This document shows, in pieces, positions 36,398 to 49,189 of a stretch of DNA of 64,000 nucleotides. The stretch's first letter is position 1, and each line of letters opens with the position of its first letter. This DNA is from Metopolophium dirhodum. Lineage: Eukaryota; Arthropoda; Insecta; Hemiptera; Aphididae. Under the pieces are notes generated by a model, which did not search any database, was not told where the DNA came from, and was given only the letters and a program-made list of their open reading frames with translations. Made by a program: the position numbers and the translations under genes. The stretch spans positions 36,174,241-36,238,240 of the forward strand of contig NC_083565.1 in the NCBI RefSeq assembly GCF_019925205.1, written 5' to 3'.

Positions 36398-39300
36398 TTA
36401 TTTAAAAAAAAACGGTTGACAAAAATGTGGAGAAAAATTAGCTAAGGACTTTTCAGTAAGTACCTCACTGACAAGGCACTTAAAGCCCAAAAGCTTCATT
36501 CCTATAGAACTAGCTAAATCAAACACCGAAAAAATAGAAAATTTAGAAAGCGACATAGCCACAATAGAAATACGTATGAGATCATTTTTATGTATTGTGT
36601 ATAACAATATTTTGTTGTACGATTATGCATGTGCATATTATGAATCCTGGTAAAAATAACCATTTACAAAACATGTAAGCTAATTAATGAAATGAACCAG
36701 CAAGACTACAACCATGGGCTACTCATATGATGTATATTTACACGAAAATTATAAGTTCATAACATTTTATAAGTTACAAAAATAATCGTATATTTGGAAC
36801 AATTAGTTTAGAATGTTGACAATCTTTAACCACGAAAACTTAATTTTGAACTATCAAGCACGTGGCAGGGTGGTGGGTTAACATCGCCGGTATGTACGTC
36901 ATAGACGAAACAATTAAAGCTAAAAAGCTGCATTCCTTTATCTTTTTGTAAATGGACTTTGTCTATTTTACGCGGTTGCAGATAGAGATTATTATAAATT
37001 AACCGTACACACTTTATACCAGTTTAATAAAACCTATTGATCCGTCTAAATGTGTTCCAACTTTATCGTGTTCAATGATAAAGCACGATAAAGTAGCATG
37101 ATGGACGAAAAATGTAGATGTATTCAAGAAGGATTTCATTTAAATACCAATAAAAAAAAAGTCAGCATTAAAAATTTTTTAATTTATTATTTAAAATAAA
37201 ACGGTTGACAAAAATGTGGAGAAAAATTAGCTAAGGACTTTTCAGTAAGTACCTCACTGACGAGGCACTTAAAGCCCAAAAGCTTCATTCCTATAGAACT
37301 GGCTGAATCAAACACTAAAAAAATAGAAAATTTAGAAAGCGACATAGCCACAATAGAAATACGTATGAGATCATTTTTATGTATTGTGCATAACAATATT
37401 TTGTTGTACGATTATGCATGTGCATATTATGAATCCTGGTAAAAATAACCATTTACAAAACATGTAAGCTAATTAATGAAATGAACTAGCAAGACTACAA
37501 CCATGGGCTACTCATATGATGTATATTTACACGAAAATTATAAGTTCATAACATTTTATAAGTTACAAAAATAATCGTATATTTGGAACAATTAGTTTAG
37601 AATGTTGACAATCTTTAACCACGAAAACTTAATTTTGAACTATCAAGAGCGTGGAAGGGTGGTGGGTTAACATCGCCGGTACGTACGTCATAGACGAAAC
37701 AATTAAAGCTAAAAAGCTGCATTCCTTTATCTTTTTGTAAATGGACTTTGTCTATTTTACGCGGTTGCAGATAGAGATTATTATAAATTAACCGTACACA
37801 CTTTATACCAGTTTAATAAAACCTATTGATCCGTCTAAATGTGTTCCAACTTTATCGTGTTCAAAGATTAAGAACGATAAAGTAGCATGATGGACGAAAA
37901 ATGTAGATGTATTCAAGAAGGATTTCATTTAAATACCAATAAACAAAAAGTCAGCATTAAAATTTTTTAAATTTATTATTTAAAATAAAACGGTTGACAA
38001 AAATGTGGAGAAAAATTAGCTAAGGACTTTTCAGTAAGTACCTCACTGACAAGGCACATAAAGCCCAAAAGCTTCATTCCTATAGAACTAGCTGAATCAA
38101 ACACCGAAAAAATAGAAAATTTAGAAAGCGACATAGCCACAATAGAAATACGTATGAGATCATTTTTATGTATTGTGTATAACAATATTTTGTTGTACGA
38201 TTATGCATGTGCAAATTATGAATCCTGGTAAAAATAACCATTTACAAAACATGTAAGCTAATTAATGAAATGAACCAGCAAGACTACAACCATGGGCTAC
38301 TCATATGATGTATATTTACACGAAAATTATAAGTTCATAACATTTTATAAGTTACAAGAATAATCGTATATTTGGAACAATTAGTTTAGAATGTTGACAA
38401 TCTTTAACCACGAAAACTTAATTTTGAACTATCAAGCACGTGGCAGGGTGGTGGGTTAACATCGCCGGTATGTACGTCATAGACGAAACAATTAAAGCTA
38501 AAAAGCTGCATTCCTTTATCTATTTGTAAATGCACCTTGTCTATTTTACGCGGTTGCAGATAGAGATTATTATAAATTAACCGTACACACTTTATACCAG
38601 TTTAATAAAACCTATTGATCCGTCTAAATGTGTTCCAACTTTATCGTGTTCAATGATAAAGCACGATAAAGTAGCATGATGGACGAAAAATGTAGATGTA
38701 TTCAAGAAGGATTTCATTTAAATACCAATAAACAAAAAGTCAGCATTAAAAATTTTTTAATTTATTATTTAAAATAAAACGGTTGACAAAAATGTGGAGA
38801 AAAATTAGCTAAGGACTTTTCAGTAAGTACCTCACTGACGAGGCACTTAAAGCCCAAAAGCTTCATTCCTATAGAACTGGCTGAATCAAACACTGAAAAA
38901 ATAGAAAATTTAGAAAGCGACATAGCCACAATAGAAATACGTATGAGATCATTTTTATGTATTGTGCATAACAATATTTTGTTGTACGATTATGCATGTG
39001 CATATTATGAATCCTGGTAAAAATAACCATTTACAAAACATGTAAGCTAATTAATGAAATGAACTAGCAAGACTACAACCATGGGCTACTCATATGATGT
39101 ATATTTACACGAAAATTATAAGTTCATAACATTTTATAAGTTACAAAAATAATCGTATATTTGGAACAATTAGTTTAGAATGTTGACAATCTTTAACCAC
39201 GAAAACTTAATTTTGAACTATCAAGAGCGCGGAAGGGTGGTGGGTTAACATCGCCGGTACGTACGTCATAGACGACACAATTAAAGCTAAAAAGCTGCAT

Positions 39301-39479
39301 TCCTTTATCTTTTTGTAAATGCACCTTGTCTATTTTACGCGGTTGCAGATAGAGATTATTATAAATTAACCGTACACACTTTATACCAGTTTAATAAAAC
39401 CTATTGATCCGTCTAAATGTGTTCCAACTTTATCGTGTTCAAAGATTAAGAACGATAAAGTAGCATGATGGACGAAAAA

Positions 39480-42400
39480 TGTAGATGTATTCAAGAAGGA
39501 TTTCATTTAAATACCAATAAACAAAAAGTCAGCATTAAAATTTTTTAAATTTATTATTTAAAATAAAACGGTTGACAAAAATGTGGAGAAAAATTAGCTA
39601 AGGACTTTTCAGTAAGTACCTCACTGACAAGGCACTTAAAGCCCAAAAGCTTCATTCCTATAGAACTAGCTGAATCAAACACCGAAAAAATAGAAAATTT
39701 AGAAAGCGACATAGCCACAATAGAAATACGTATGAGATCATTTTTATGTATTGTGTATAACAATATTTTGTTGTACGATTATGCATGTGCAAATTATGAA
39801 TCCTGGTAAAAATAACCATTTACAAAACATGTAAGCTAATTAATGAAATGAACCAGCAAGACTACAACCATGGGCTACTCATATGATGTATATTTACACG
39901 AAAATTATAAGTTCATAACATTTTATAAGTTACAAGAATAATCGTATATTTGGAACAATTAGTTTAGAATGTTGACAATCTTTAACCACGAAAACTTAAT
40001 TTTGAACTATCAAGCACGTGGCAGGGTGGTGGGTTAACATCGCCGGTATGTACGTCATAGACGAAACAATTAAAGCTAAAAAGCTGCATTCCTTTATCTA
40101 TTTGTAAATGCACCTTGTCTATTTTACGCGGTTGCAGATAGAGATTATTATAAATTAACCGTACACACTTTATACCAGTTTAATAAAACCTATTGATCCG
40201 TCTAAATGTGTTCCAACTTTATCGTGTTCAATGATAAAGCACGATAAAGTAGCATGATGGACGAAAAATGTAGATGTATTCAAGAAGGATTTCATTTAAA
40301 TACCAATAAACAAAAAGTCAGCATTAAAAATTTTTTAATTTATTATTTAAAATAAAACGGTTGACAAAAATGTGGAGAAAAATTAGCTAAGGACTTTTCA
40401 GTAAGTACCTCACTGACGAGGCAATTAAAGCCCAAAAGCTTCATTCCTATAGAACTGGCTGAATCAAACACTGAAAAAATAGAAAATTTAGAAAGCGACA
40501 TAGCCACAATAGAAATACGTATGAGATCATTTTTATGTATTGTGCATAACAATATTTTGTTGTACGATTATGCATGTGCATATTATGAATCCTGGTAAAA
40601 ATAACCATTTACAAAACATGTAAGCTAATTAATGAAATGAACCAGCAAGACTACAACCATGGGCTACTCATATGATGTATATTTACACGAAAATTATAAG
40701 TTCATAACATTTTATAAGTTACAAAAATAATCGTATATTTGGAACAATTAGTTTAGAATGTTGACAATCTTTAACCACGAAAACTTAATTTTGAACTATC
40801 AAGAGCGCGGAAGGGTGGTGGGTTAACATCGCCGGTACGTACGTCATAGACGACACAATTAAAGCTAAAAAGCTGCATTCCTTTATCTTTTTGTAAATGC
40901 ACCTTGTCTATTTTACGCGGTTGCAGATAGAGATTATTATAAATTAACCGTACACACTTTATACCAGTTTAATAAAACCTATTGATCCGTCTAAATGTGT
41001 TCCAACTTTATCGTGTTCAAAGATTAAGAACGATAAAGTAGCATGATGGACGAAAAATGTAGATGTATTCAAGAAGGATTTCATTTAAATACCAATAAAC
41101 AAAAAGTCAGCATTAAAATTTTTTTAATTTATTATTTAAAATAAAACGGTTGACAAAAATGTGGAGAAAAATTAGCTAAGGACTTTTCAGTAAGTACCTC
41201 ACTGACAAGGCACTTAAAGCCCAAAAGCTTCATTCCTATAGAACTAGCTGAATCAAACACCGAAAAAATAGAAAATTTAGAAAGCGACATAGCCACAATA
41301 GAAATACGTATGAGATCATTTTTATGTATTGTGTATAACAATATTTTGTTGTACGATTATGCATGTGCATATTATGAATCCTGGTAAAAATAACCATTTA
41401 CAAAACATGTAAGCTAATTAATGAAATGAACCAGCAAGACTACAACCATGGGCTACTCATATGATGTATATTTACACGAAAATTATAAGTTCATAACATT
41501 TTATAAGTTACAAAAATAATCGTATATTTGGAACAATTAGTTTAGAATGTTGACAATCTTTAACCACGAAAACTTAATTTTGAACTATCAAGCACGTGGC
41601 AGGGTGGTGGGTTAACATCGCCGGTATGTACGTCATAGACGAAACAATTAAAGCTAAAAAGCTGCATTCCTTTATCTTTTTGTAAATGGACTTTGTCTAT
41701 TTTACGCGGTTGCAGATAGAGATTATTATAAATTAACCGTACACACTTTATACCAGTTTAATAAAACCTATTGATCCGTCTAAATGTGTTCCAACTTTAT
41801 CGTGTTCAATGATAAAGCACGATAAAGTAGCATGATGGACGAAAAATGTAGATGTATTCAAGAAGGATTTCATTTAAATACCAATAAACAAAAAGTCAGC
41901 ATTAAAAATTTTTTAATTTATTATTTAAAATAAAACGGTTGACAAAAATGTGGAGAAAAATTAGCTAAGGACTTTTCAGTAAGTACCTCACTGACGAGGC
42001 ACTTAAAGCCTAAAAGCTTCATTCCTATAGAACTGGCTGAATCAAACACTGAAAAAATTGAAAATTTAGAAAGCGACATAGCCACAATAGAAATACGTAT
42101 GAGATCATTTTTATGTATTGTGCATAACAATATTTAGTTGTACGATTATGCATGTGCATATTATGAATCCTGGTAAAAATAACCATTTACAAAACATGTA
42201 AGCTAATTAATGAAATGAACTAGCAAGACTACAACCATGGGCTACTCATATGATGTATATTTACACGAAAATTATAAGTTCATAACATTTTATAAGTTAC
42301 AAAAATAATCGTATATTTGGAACAATTAGTTTAGAATGTTGACAATCTTTAACCACGAAAACTTAATTTTGAACTATCAAGAGCGTGGAAGGGTGGTGGG

Positions 42401-42690
42401 TTAACATCGCCGGTACGTACGTCATAGACGAAACAATTAAAGCTAAAAAGCTGCATTCCTTTATCTTTTTGTAAATGGACTTTGTCTATTTTACGCGGTT
42501 GCAGATAGAGATTATTATAAATTAACCGTACACACTTTATACCAGTTTAATAAAACCTATTGATCCGTCTAAATGTGTTCCAACTTTATCGTGTTCAAAG
42601 ATTAAGAACGATAAAGTAGCATGATGGACGAAAAATGTAGATGTATTCAAGAAGGATTTCATTTAAATACCAATAAACAAAAAGTCAGCA
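39480..42690 (+). repeat. Four-monomer block, copy 1
   Basis: About 3.2 kb, repeated at ~43,425-46,635 with an offset of 3,944 bp. Shared private variants include GCAATTAAAGCCC (40,421 / 44,365), AAAATTGAAAATTTAG with TATTTAGTTGTACG (~42,055 / ~45,999) and GAGCGCGGAAGG (40,803 / 44,747). The left border lies between 39,320 and 39,554 and the right border near 42,690, where the copies diverge. Confidence 0.85.
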
Positions 42691-43424
42691 TTAAAAATTT
42701 TTTAATTTATTATTTAAAATAAAACGGTTGACAAAAATGTGGAGAAAAATTAGCTAAGGACTTTTCAGTAAGTACCTCACTGACGAGGCACTTAAAGCCC
42801 AAAAGCTTCATTCCTATAGAACTGGCTGAATCAAACACTGAAAAAATAGAAAATTTAGAAAGCGACATAGCCACAATAGAAATACGTATGAGATCATTTT
42901 TATGTATTGTGCATAACAATATTTTGTTGTACGATTATGCATGTGCATATTATGAATCCTGGTAAAAATAACCATTTACAAAACATGTAAGCTAATTAAT
43001 GAAATGAACTAGCAAGACTACAACCATGGGCTACTCATATGATGTATATTTACACGAAAATTATAAGTTCATAACATTTTATAAGTTACAAAAATAATCG
43101 TATATTTGGAACAATTAGTTTAGAATGTTGACAATCTTTAACCACGAAAACTTAATTTTGAACTATCAAGAGCGTGGAAGGGTGGTGGGTTAACATCGCC
43201 GGTACGTACGTCATAGACGAAACAATTAAAGCTAAAAAGCTGCATTCCTTTATCTTTTTTTAATGGACTTTGTCTATTTTACGCGGTTGCAGATAGAGAT
43301 TATTATAAATTAACCGTACACACTTTATACCAGTTTAATAAAACCTATTGATCCGTCTAAATGTGTTCCAACTTTATCGTGTTCAAAGATTAAGAACGAT
43401 AAAGTAGCATGATGGACGAAAAAT

Positions 43425-46400
43425 GTAGATGTATTCAAGAAGGATTTCATTTAAATACCAATAAACAAAAAGTCAGCATTAAAATTTTTTAAATTTATTA
43501 TTTAAAATAAAACGGTTGACAAAAATGTGGAGAAAAATTAGCTAAGGACTTTTCAGTAAGTACCTCACTGACAAGGCACTTAAAGCCCAAAAGCTTCATT
43601 CCTATAGAACTAGCTGAATCAAACACCGAAAAAATAGAAAATTTAGAAAGCGACATAGCCACAATAGAAATACGTATGAGATCATTTTTATGTATTGTGT
43701 ATAACAATATTTTGTTGTACGATTATGCATGTGCAAATTATGAATCCTGGTAAAAATAACGATTTACAAAACATGTAAGCTAATTAATGAAATGAACCAG
43801 CAAGACTACAACCATGGGCTACTCATATGATGTATATTTACACGAAAATTATAAGTTCATAACATTTTATAAGTTACAAGAATAATCGTATATTTGGAAC
43901 AATTAGTTTAGAATGTTGACAATCTTTAACCACGAAAACTTAATTTTGAACTATCAAGCACGTGGCAGGGTGGTGGGTTAACATCGCCGGTATGTACGTC
44001 ATAGACGAAACAATTAAAGCTAAAAAGCTGCATTCCTTTATCTATTTGTAAATGCACCTTGTCTATTTTACGCGGTTGCAGATAGAGATTATTATAAATT
44101 AACCGTACACACTTTATACCAGTTTAATAAAACCTATTGATCCGTCTAAATGTGTTCCAACTTTATCGTGTTCAATGATAAAGCACGATAAAGTAGCATG
44201 ATGGACGAAAAATGTAGATGTATTCAAGAAGGATTTCATTTAAATACCAATAAACAAAAAGTCAGCATTAAAAATTTTTTAATTTATTATTTAAAATAAA
44301 ACGGTTGACAAAAATGTGGAGAAAAATTAGCTAAGGACTTTTCAGTAAGTACCTCACTGACGAGGCAATTAAAGCCCAAAAGCTTCATTCCTATAGAACT
44401 GGCTGAATCAAACACTGAAAAAATAGAAAATTTAGAAAGCGACATAGCCACAATAGAAATACGTATGAGATCATTTTTATGTATTGTGCATAACAATATT
44501 TTGTTGTACGATTATGCATGTGCATATTATGAATCCTGGTAAAAATAACCATTTACAAAACATGTAAGCTAATTAATGAAATGAACCAGCAAGACTACAA
44601 CCATGGGCTACTCATATGATGTATATTTACACGAAAATTATAAGTTCATAACATTTTATAAGTTACAAAAATAATCGTATATTTGGAACAATTAGTTTAG
44701 AATGTTGACAATCTTTAACCACGAAAACTTAATTTTGAACTATCAAGAGCGCGGAAGGGTGGTGGGTTAACATCGCCGGTACGTACGTCATAGACGACAC
44801 AATTAAAGCTAAAAAGCTGCATTCCTTTATCTTTTTGTAAATGCACCTTGTCTATTTTACGCGGTTGCAGATAGAGATTATTATAAATTAACCGTACACA
44901 CTTTATACCAGTTTAATAAAACCTATTGATCCGTCTAAATGTGTTCCAACTTTATCGTGTTCAAAGATTAAGAACGATAAAGTAGCATGATGGACGAAAA
45001 ATGTAGATGTATTCAAGAAGGATTTCATTTAAATACCAATAAACAAAAAGTCAGCATTAAAATTTTTTTAATTTATTATTTAAAATAAAACGGTTGACAA
45101 AAATGTGGAGAAAAATTAGCTAAGGACTTTTCAGTAAGTACCTCACTGACAAGGCACTTAAAGCCCAAAAGCTTCATTCCTATAGAACTAGCTGAATCAA
45201 ACACCGAAAAAATAGAAAATTTAGAAAGCGACATAGCCACAATAGAAATACGTATGAGATCATTTTTATGTATTGTGTATAACAATATTTTGTTGTACGA
45301 TTATGCATGTGCATATTATGAATCCTGGTAAAAATAACCATTTACAAAACATGTAAGCTAATTAATGAAATGAACCAGCAAGACTACAACCATGGGCTAC
45401 TCATATGATGTATATTTACACGAAAATTATAAGTTCATAACATTTTATAAGTTACAAAAATAATCGTATATTTGGAACAATTAGTTTAGAATGTTGACAA
45501 TCTTTAACCACGAAAACTTAATTTTGAACTATCAAGCACGTGGCAGGGTGGTGGGTTAACATCGCCGGTATGTACGTCATAGACGAAACAATTAAAGCTA
45601 AAAAGCTGCATTCCTTTATCTTTTTGTAAATGGACTTTGTCTATTTTACGCGGTTGCAGATAGAGATTATTATAAATTAACCGTACACACTTTATACCAG
45701 TTTAATAAAACCTATTGATCCGTCTAAATGTGTTCCAACTTTATCGTGTTCAATGATAAAGCACGATAAAGTAGCATGATGGACGAAAAATGTAGATGTA
45801 TTCAAGAAGGATTTCATTTAAATACCAATAAACAAAAAGTCAGCATTAAAAATTTTTTAATTTATTATTTAAAATAAAACGGTTGACAAAAATGTGGAGA
45901 AAAATTAGCTAAGGACTTTTCAGTAAGTACCTCACTGACGAGGCACTTAAAGCCTAAAAGCTTCATTCCTATAGAACTGGCTGAATCAAACACTGAAAAA
46001 ATTGAAAATTTAGAAAGCGACATAGCCACAATAGAAATACGTATGAGATCATTTTTATGTATTGTGCATAACAATATTTAGTTGTACGATTATGCATGTG
46101 CATATTATGAATCCTGGTAAAAATAACCATTTACAAAACATGTAAGCTAATTAATGAAATGAACTAGCAAGACTACAACCATGGGCTACTCATATGATGT
46201 ATATTTACACGAAAATTATAAGTTCATAACATTTTATAAGTTACAAAAATAATCGTATATTTGGAACAATTAGTTTAGAATGTTGACAATCTTTAACCAC
46301 GAAAACTTAATTTTGAACTATCAAGAGCGTGGAAGGGTGGTGGGTTAACATCGCCGGTACGTACGTCATAGACGAAACAATTAAAGCTAAAAAGCTGCAT

Positions 46401-46635
46401 TCCTTTATCTTTTTGTAAATGGACTTTGTCTATTTTACGCGGTTGCAGATAGAGATTATTATAAATTAACCGTACACACTTTATACCAGTTTAATAAAAC
46501 CTATTGATCCGTCTAAATGTGTTCCAACTTTATCGTGTTCAAAGATTAAGAACGATAAAGTAGCATGATGGACGAAAAATGTAGATGTATTCAAGAAGGA
46601 TTTCATTTAAATACCAATAAACAAAAAGTCAGCAT
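43425..46635 (+). repeat. Four-monomer block, copy 2
   Basis: Sister of 39,480-42,690; one additional monomer separates the blocks, so the repeat period is five monomers minus one base. Confidence 0.85.
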
Positions 46636-48792
46636 TAAAATTTTTTAAATTTATTATTTAAAATAAAACGGTTGACAAAAATGTGGAGAAAAATTAGCTA
46701 AGGACTTTTCAGTAAGTACCTCACTGACAAGGCACTTAAAGCCCAAAAGCTTCATTCCTATAGAACTAGCTGAATCAAACACCGAAAAAATAGAAAATTT
46801 AGAAAGCGACATAGCCACAATAGAAATACGTATGAGATCATTTTTATGTATTGTGTATAACAATATTTTGTTGTACGATTATGCATGTGCAAATTATGAA
46901 TCCTGGTAAAAATAACCATTTACAAAACATGTAAGCTAATTAATGAAATGAACCAGCAAGACTACAACCATGGGCTACTCATATGATGTATATTTACACG
47001 AAAATTATAAGTTCATAACATTTTATAAGTTACAAGAATAATCGTATATTTGGAACAATTAGTTTAGAATGTTGACAATCTTTAACCACGAAAACTTAAT
47101 TTTGAACTATCAAGCACGTGGCAGGGTGGTGGGTTAACATCGCCGGTATGTACGTCATAGACGAAACAATTAAAGCTAAAAAGCTGCATTCCTTTATCTT
47201 TTTGTAAATGGACTTTGTCTATTTTACGCGGTTGCAGATAGAGATTATTATAAATTAACCGTACACACTTTATACCAGTTTAATAAAACCTATTGATCCG
47301 TCTAAATGTGTTCCAACTTTATCGTGTTCAAAGATTAAGAACGATAAAGTAGCATGATGGACGAAAAATGTAGATGTATTCAAGAAGGATTTCATTTAAA
47401 TACCAATAAACAAAAAGACAGCATTATAAATTTTTTAATTTATTATTTAAAATAAAACGGTTGACAAAAATAAGGAGAAAAATTAGCTAAGGACTTTTCA
47501 GTAAGTACCTCACTGACGAGGCACTTAAAGCCCAAAAGCTTCATTCCTATAGAACTGGCTGAATCAAACACTGAAAAAATAGAAAATTTAGAAAGCGACA
47601 TACCCACAATAGAAATACGTATGAGATCATTTTTATGTATTGTGTATAACAATATTTTGTTGTACGATTATGCATGTGCATATTATGAATCCTGGTAAAA
47701 ATAACCATTTACAAAACATGTAAGCTAATTAATGAAATGAACTAGCAAGACTACAACCATGGGCTACTCATATGATGTATATTTTCACGAAAATTATAAG
47801 TTCATAACATTTTATAAGTTACAAAAATAATCGAATATTTGGAACAATTAGTTTAGAATGTTGACAATCTTTAACCACGAAAACTTAATTTTGAACTATC
47901 AAGAACGTGGCATGTTGGTGGGTTAACATCGCCGGTATGTACGTCATAGACGACACAATTAAAGCTAAAAAGCTGCATTCATTTATCTTTTTGTAAATGC
48001 ACTTTGTCTATTTTACGCGGTTGCAGATTGACATTATTATAAATTAACCGTACGCACTTTATACCAGTTTAATAAAACCTATTGATCCGTCTAAATGTGT
48101 TCCAACTTTATCGTGTTCAAAGATTAAGAACGATAAAGTAGCATGATGGACGAAAAATGTAGATGTATTCAAGAAGGATTTCATTTAAATACCAATAAAC
48201 AAAAAGTCAGCATTAAAATTTTTTTAATTTATTATTTAAAATAAAACGGTTGACAAAAATGTGGAGAAAAATTAGCTAAGGACTTTTCAGTAAGTACCTC
48301 ACTGACGAGGCACTTAAAGCCCAAAAGCTTCATTCCTATAGAACTGACTGAACCAAACATTGAAAAAATAGAAAGTTTAGAAAGCGACATAGCCATAATA
48401 GAAATACGTATGAGATCATTTTTATGTATTGTGCATAACAATATTTTGTTGTACGATTATGCATGTGCATATTATGAATCCTGGTAAAAATAACCAGTAA
48501 CAAAACATGTAAGCTAATTAATGAAATGAACCAGCAAGACTGCAACCATGGGCTACTCATATGATGTATATTTACACGAAAATTATAAGTTCATAACATT
48601 TTATAAGTTACAAAAATAATCGTATATTTGGAACAATTAGTTTTGAATGTTGACAATCTTTAACCACGAAAACTTAATTTTGAACTATCAAGAACGTGGC
48701 AGGGTGGTGATTTAACATCCCCTGTATGTACAGTTTGAATTAGTAGATTCTCATAATTCCCTTATCCTTTATATTTGTATTCTAACACGACG

Positions 48793-49053
48793 ACAAAGTT
48801 ACTTCTGCCAAAATAACTACGCAAGATATAGAACAGACAATAAAGAGTCTTAAAATTAATAACTTCAAATTCGGTGAAAATAGTTCTAGGCTTGCAATGA
48901 AAAATGAAATGTGGATTTACAATGAAGCAACTGGCAGAAGAAGTGCTAAACTTTCAATTAAAGAGGAAAATATGCGAGAAAAGAAGAGTCTAGCAGCGAC
49001 GCCGACATCAAGGGTCGAAAGGTCTCGAAAATTCCAGACGAAATATCACCACC
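48793..49053 (+). pseudogene. Exon copy homologous to the 60-bp-repeat exon at 12,075-12,410
   Basis: The frame reads DKVTSAKITTQDIEQTIKSL, then KINNFKFGENSSRLAMKNEM, WIYNEATGRRSAKLSIKEEN and MREKKSLAATPTSRVERSRK, then a stop near 49,053. It is uninterrupted over ~85 codons and carries only one full repeat, where the other copy has three. It lies immediately beyond the right end of the satellite, in the opposite orientation to the left copy. No start codon context or splice partner was found. Family not recognised. Confidence 0.55.
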
Positions 49054-49079
49054 TGTAGCTCATTAGACAACAAATTCTA

Positions 49080-49172
49080 ATAATGTACTTTTCACCTTGT
49101 TTGCACTGCTCGGTGGAGCCATCTACAATCTACGAGATATGTTTCCTCTGGCTCCGGACCACGCACTATAAT
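49080..49172 (+). pseudogene. Possible membrane-segment exon scrap
   Basis: A short open stretch contains VLFTLFALLGGAIYNLRDMF and then PLAPDHAL before a stop. It sits where the left-side paralogous region carries a different hydrophobic segment (14,975-15,040), so the two could be equivalent anchor exons. Alignment between them is not obvious. Confidence 0.3.
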
Positions 49173-49189
49173 TACAGCTTAACACTTTT

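Larger units (their letters stand above)
16735..48731 (+). repeat. Satellite array: 789-bp monomer, ~40 direct copies
   Basis: The phrase AAAACGGTTGACAAAAATGT recurs at 17,472, 18,261 and then every 789 bp to the last unit near 48,240. The only spacing exceptions seen are +1 bp (unit at 21,406, an extra T) and -1 bp (unit at 42,710, near 43,260). The first unit (16,735-17,471) is diverged and shorter, lacking ~36 bp around TTGTGCATAACAATATTTTG; the last unit stops after ~490 bp. Neighbouring interior units differ at only a handful of sites by eye. Each monomer carries a minus-strand 69-codon open frame in 39 successive units, a short hairpin CTTTATCGTG...CACGATAAAG (or ...AACGATAAAG), and an internal diverged duplication of ~60 bp. 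The array is AT-rich with no transposon ends. It is a higher-order satellite; whether it is transcribed or centromeric cannot be told. Confidence 0.97.

Noticed and set aside
48336..48560. Extra minus-strand frame in the last satellite unit
   Set aside because: It is an alternative frame opened by single-base changes in the diverged terminal monomer.
16735..48731. CRISPR array or rDNA-type gene cluster
   Set aside because: The 789-bp units are contiguous repeats without spacers and contain no rRNA-like sequence.
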